Below the pieces are notes generated by a model. The model was given only the letters and a program-made list of their open reading frames with translations, made no database searches and was not told the DNA's origin. From positions 1 to 7,085 of the forward strand of contig JAACDV010000078.1 in NCBI GenBank assembly GCA_009936825.1: a stretch of 7,085 nucleotides of DNA, written 5' to 3'. The translations under genes were made by a program, and so were the position numbers. Positions within the stretch are counted from its first letter, which is position 1. Each line of letters begins with the position of its first letter. Of the stretch, positions 7,005-7,085 are shown piece by piece. Origin of the DNA: Bacteroidota bacterium (GTDB lineage Bacteria > Pseudomonadota > Alphaproteobacteria > Puniceispirillales > Puniceispirillaceae).

Positions 7005-7024
7005 ACTGTGCCTCAGGGCACGGT
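7005..7024 (+). other. Stem-loop in the tRNA-Ser 5' leader
   Basis: ACTGTGCC (7005-7012) pairs with GGCACGGT (7017-7024) around a TCAG loop, giving 8 bp with one G-U. It ends 7 nt before the mature tRNA 5' end and is followed by CCCCGGC, not by a T-run, so it is unlikely to terminate transcription. It may be a leader structure seen by RNase P or other processing enzymes; this role is inferred from position only. Confidence 0.4.
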
Positions 7025-7031
7025 CCCCGGC

Positions 7032-7085
7032 GGAGGGGTGGCCGAGTGGCTGAAGGCGGCGGTTTGCTAAATCGTTAAAGGAAGA
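7032..7085 (+). tRNA. tRNA-Ser(GCU), 5' part, truncated by the window end
   Basis: The sequence matches the 5' portion of a class II tRNA-Ser. The acceptor strand GGAGGGG is at 7032-7038 and T8 at 7039. The D stem pairs GCC (7041-7043) with GGC (7055-7057) around a loop containing the invariant GG at 7048-7049. The anticodon stem pairs GCGGT (7059-7063) with ATCGT (7071-7075), and the loop TTGCTAA (7064-7070) carries anticodon GCT (7066-7068), decoding AGC/AGU. The window ends inside the long variable arm that marks serine tRNAs, so the T arm and acceptor 3' strand cannot be checked. It is read in the same direction as gatCAB but is not a substrate of that enzyme. A candidate promoter and a leader hairpin lie just upstream. 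Confidence 0.93.

Noticed and set aside
1..7085. Search for CRISPR arrays, insertion sequences, phage genes, toxin-antitoxin pairs or a novel multi-gene system
   Set aside because: No spaced direct repeats, terminal inverted repeats around an ORF, transposase motifs or unknown conserved small genes were seen. Every long reading frame on the coding strands belongs to a recognisable housekeeping family.

Overview
The window is an ordinary chromosomal housekeeping segment from what looks like an alphaproteobacterium. The reasons are a moderately GC-rich coding style, a Pseudomonas-type pyrB next to an inactive dihydroorotase homologue, and gatCAB beside ruvX. The lineage is inferred from gene content and protein style alone; a marine SAR116/Rhodospirillales-like relative would fit but cannot be proven here. 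All genes are intact except the tRNA cut by the right edge. I see no mobile element, phage gene, CRISPR array or defence locus, and no sign of a new multi-gene system.

Layout. The left half (11-3629) is read leftward in the order ruvX, pyrB, pyrC', plsY: a Holliday-junction-resolvase-fold nuclease, aspartate carbamoyltransferase, a dihydroorotase-like protein that lacks its metal ligands, and an acyl-phosphate:glycerol-3-phosphate acyltransferase. The right half (3684-6903) is read rightward and holds gatC, gatA and gatB in a tight, translationally coupled operon. The two halves diverge from a short AT-rich spacer around 3630-3683 that carries a perfect 12-bp palindrome. After gatB there is a 128-bp spacer with several hairpin-forming sequences, then the 5' part of a tRNA-Ser(GCU) gene running off the right end.

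How the genes work together. PyrB catalyses the first committed step of pyrimidine synthesis. Its partner PyrC' has lost the HxH metal site, the bridging acidic residue and the substrate arginine. It is best read as a structural subunit of a class A (Pseudomonas-like) ATCase complex, so an active dihydroorotase should be encoded elsewhere. GatCAB amidates Glu-tRNA(Gln) and/or Asp-tRNA(Asn). PlsY makes lysophosphatidic acid for membrane lipids. RuvX is linked to nucleic-acid (16S rRNA/recombination) processing. The most useful points for follow-up are the degenerate dihydroorotase, the palindromic divergent promoter region, the inverted repeat ahead of pyrB and the structured leader in front of the tRNA.
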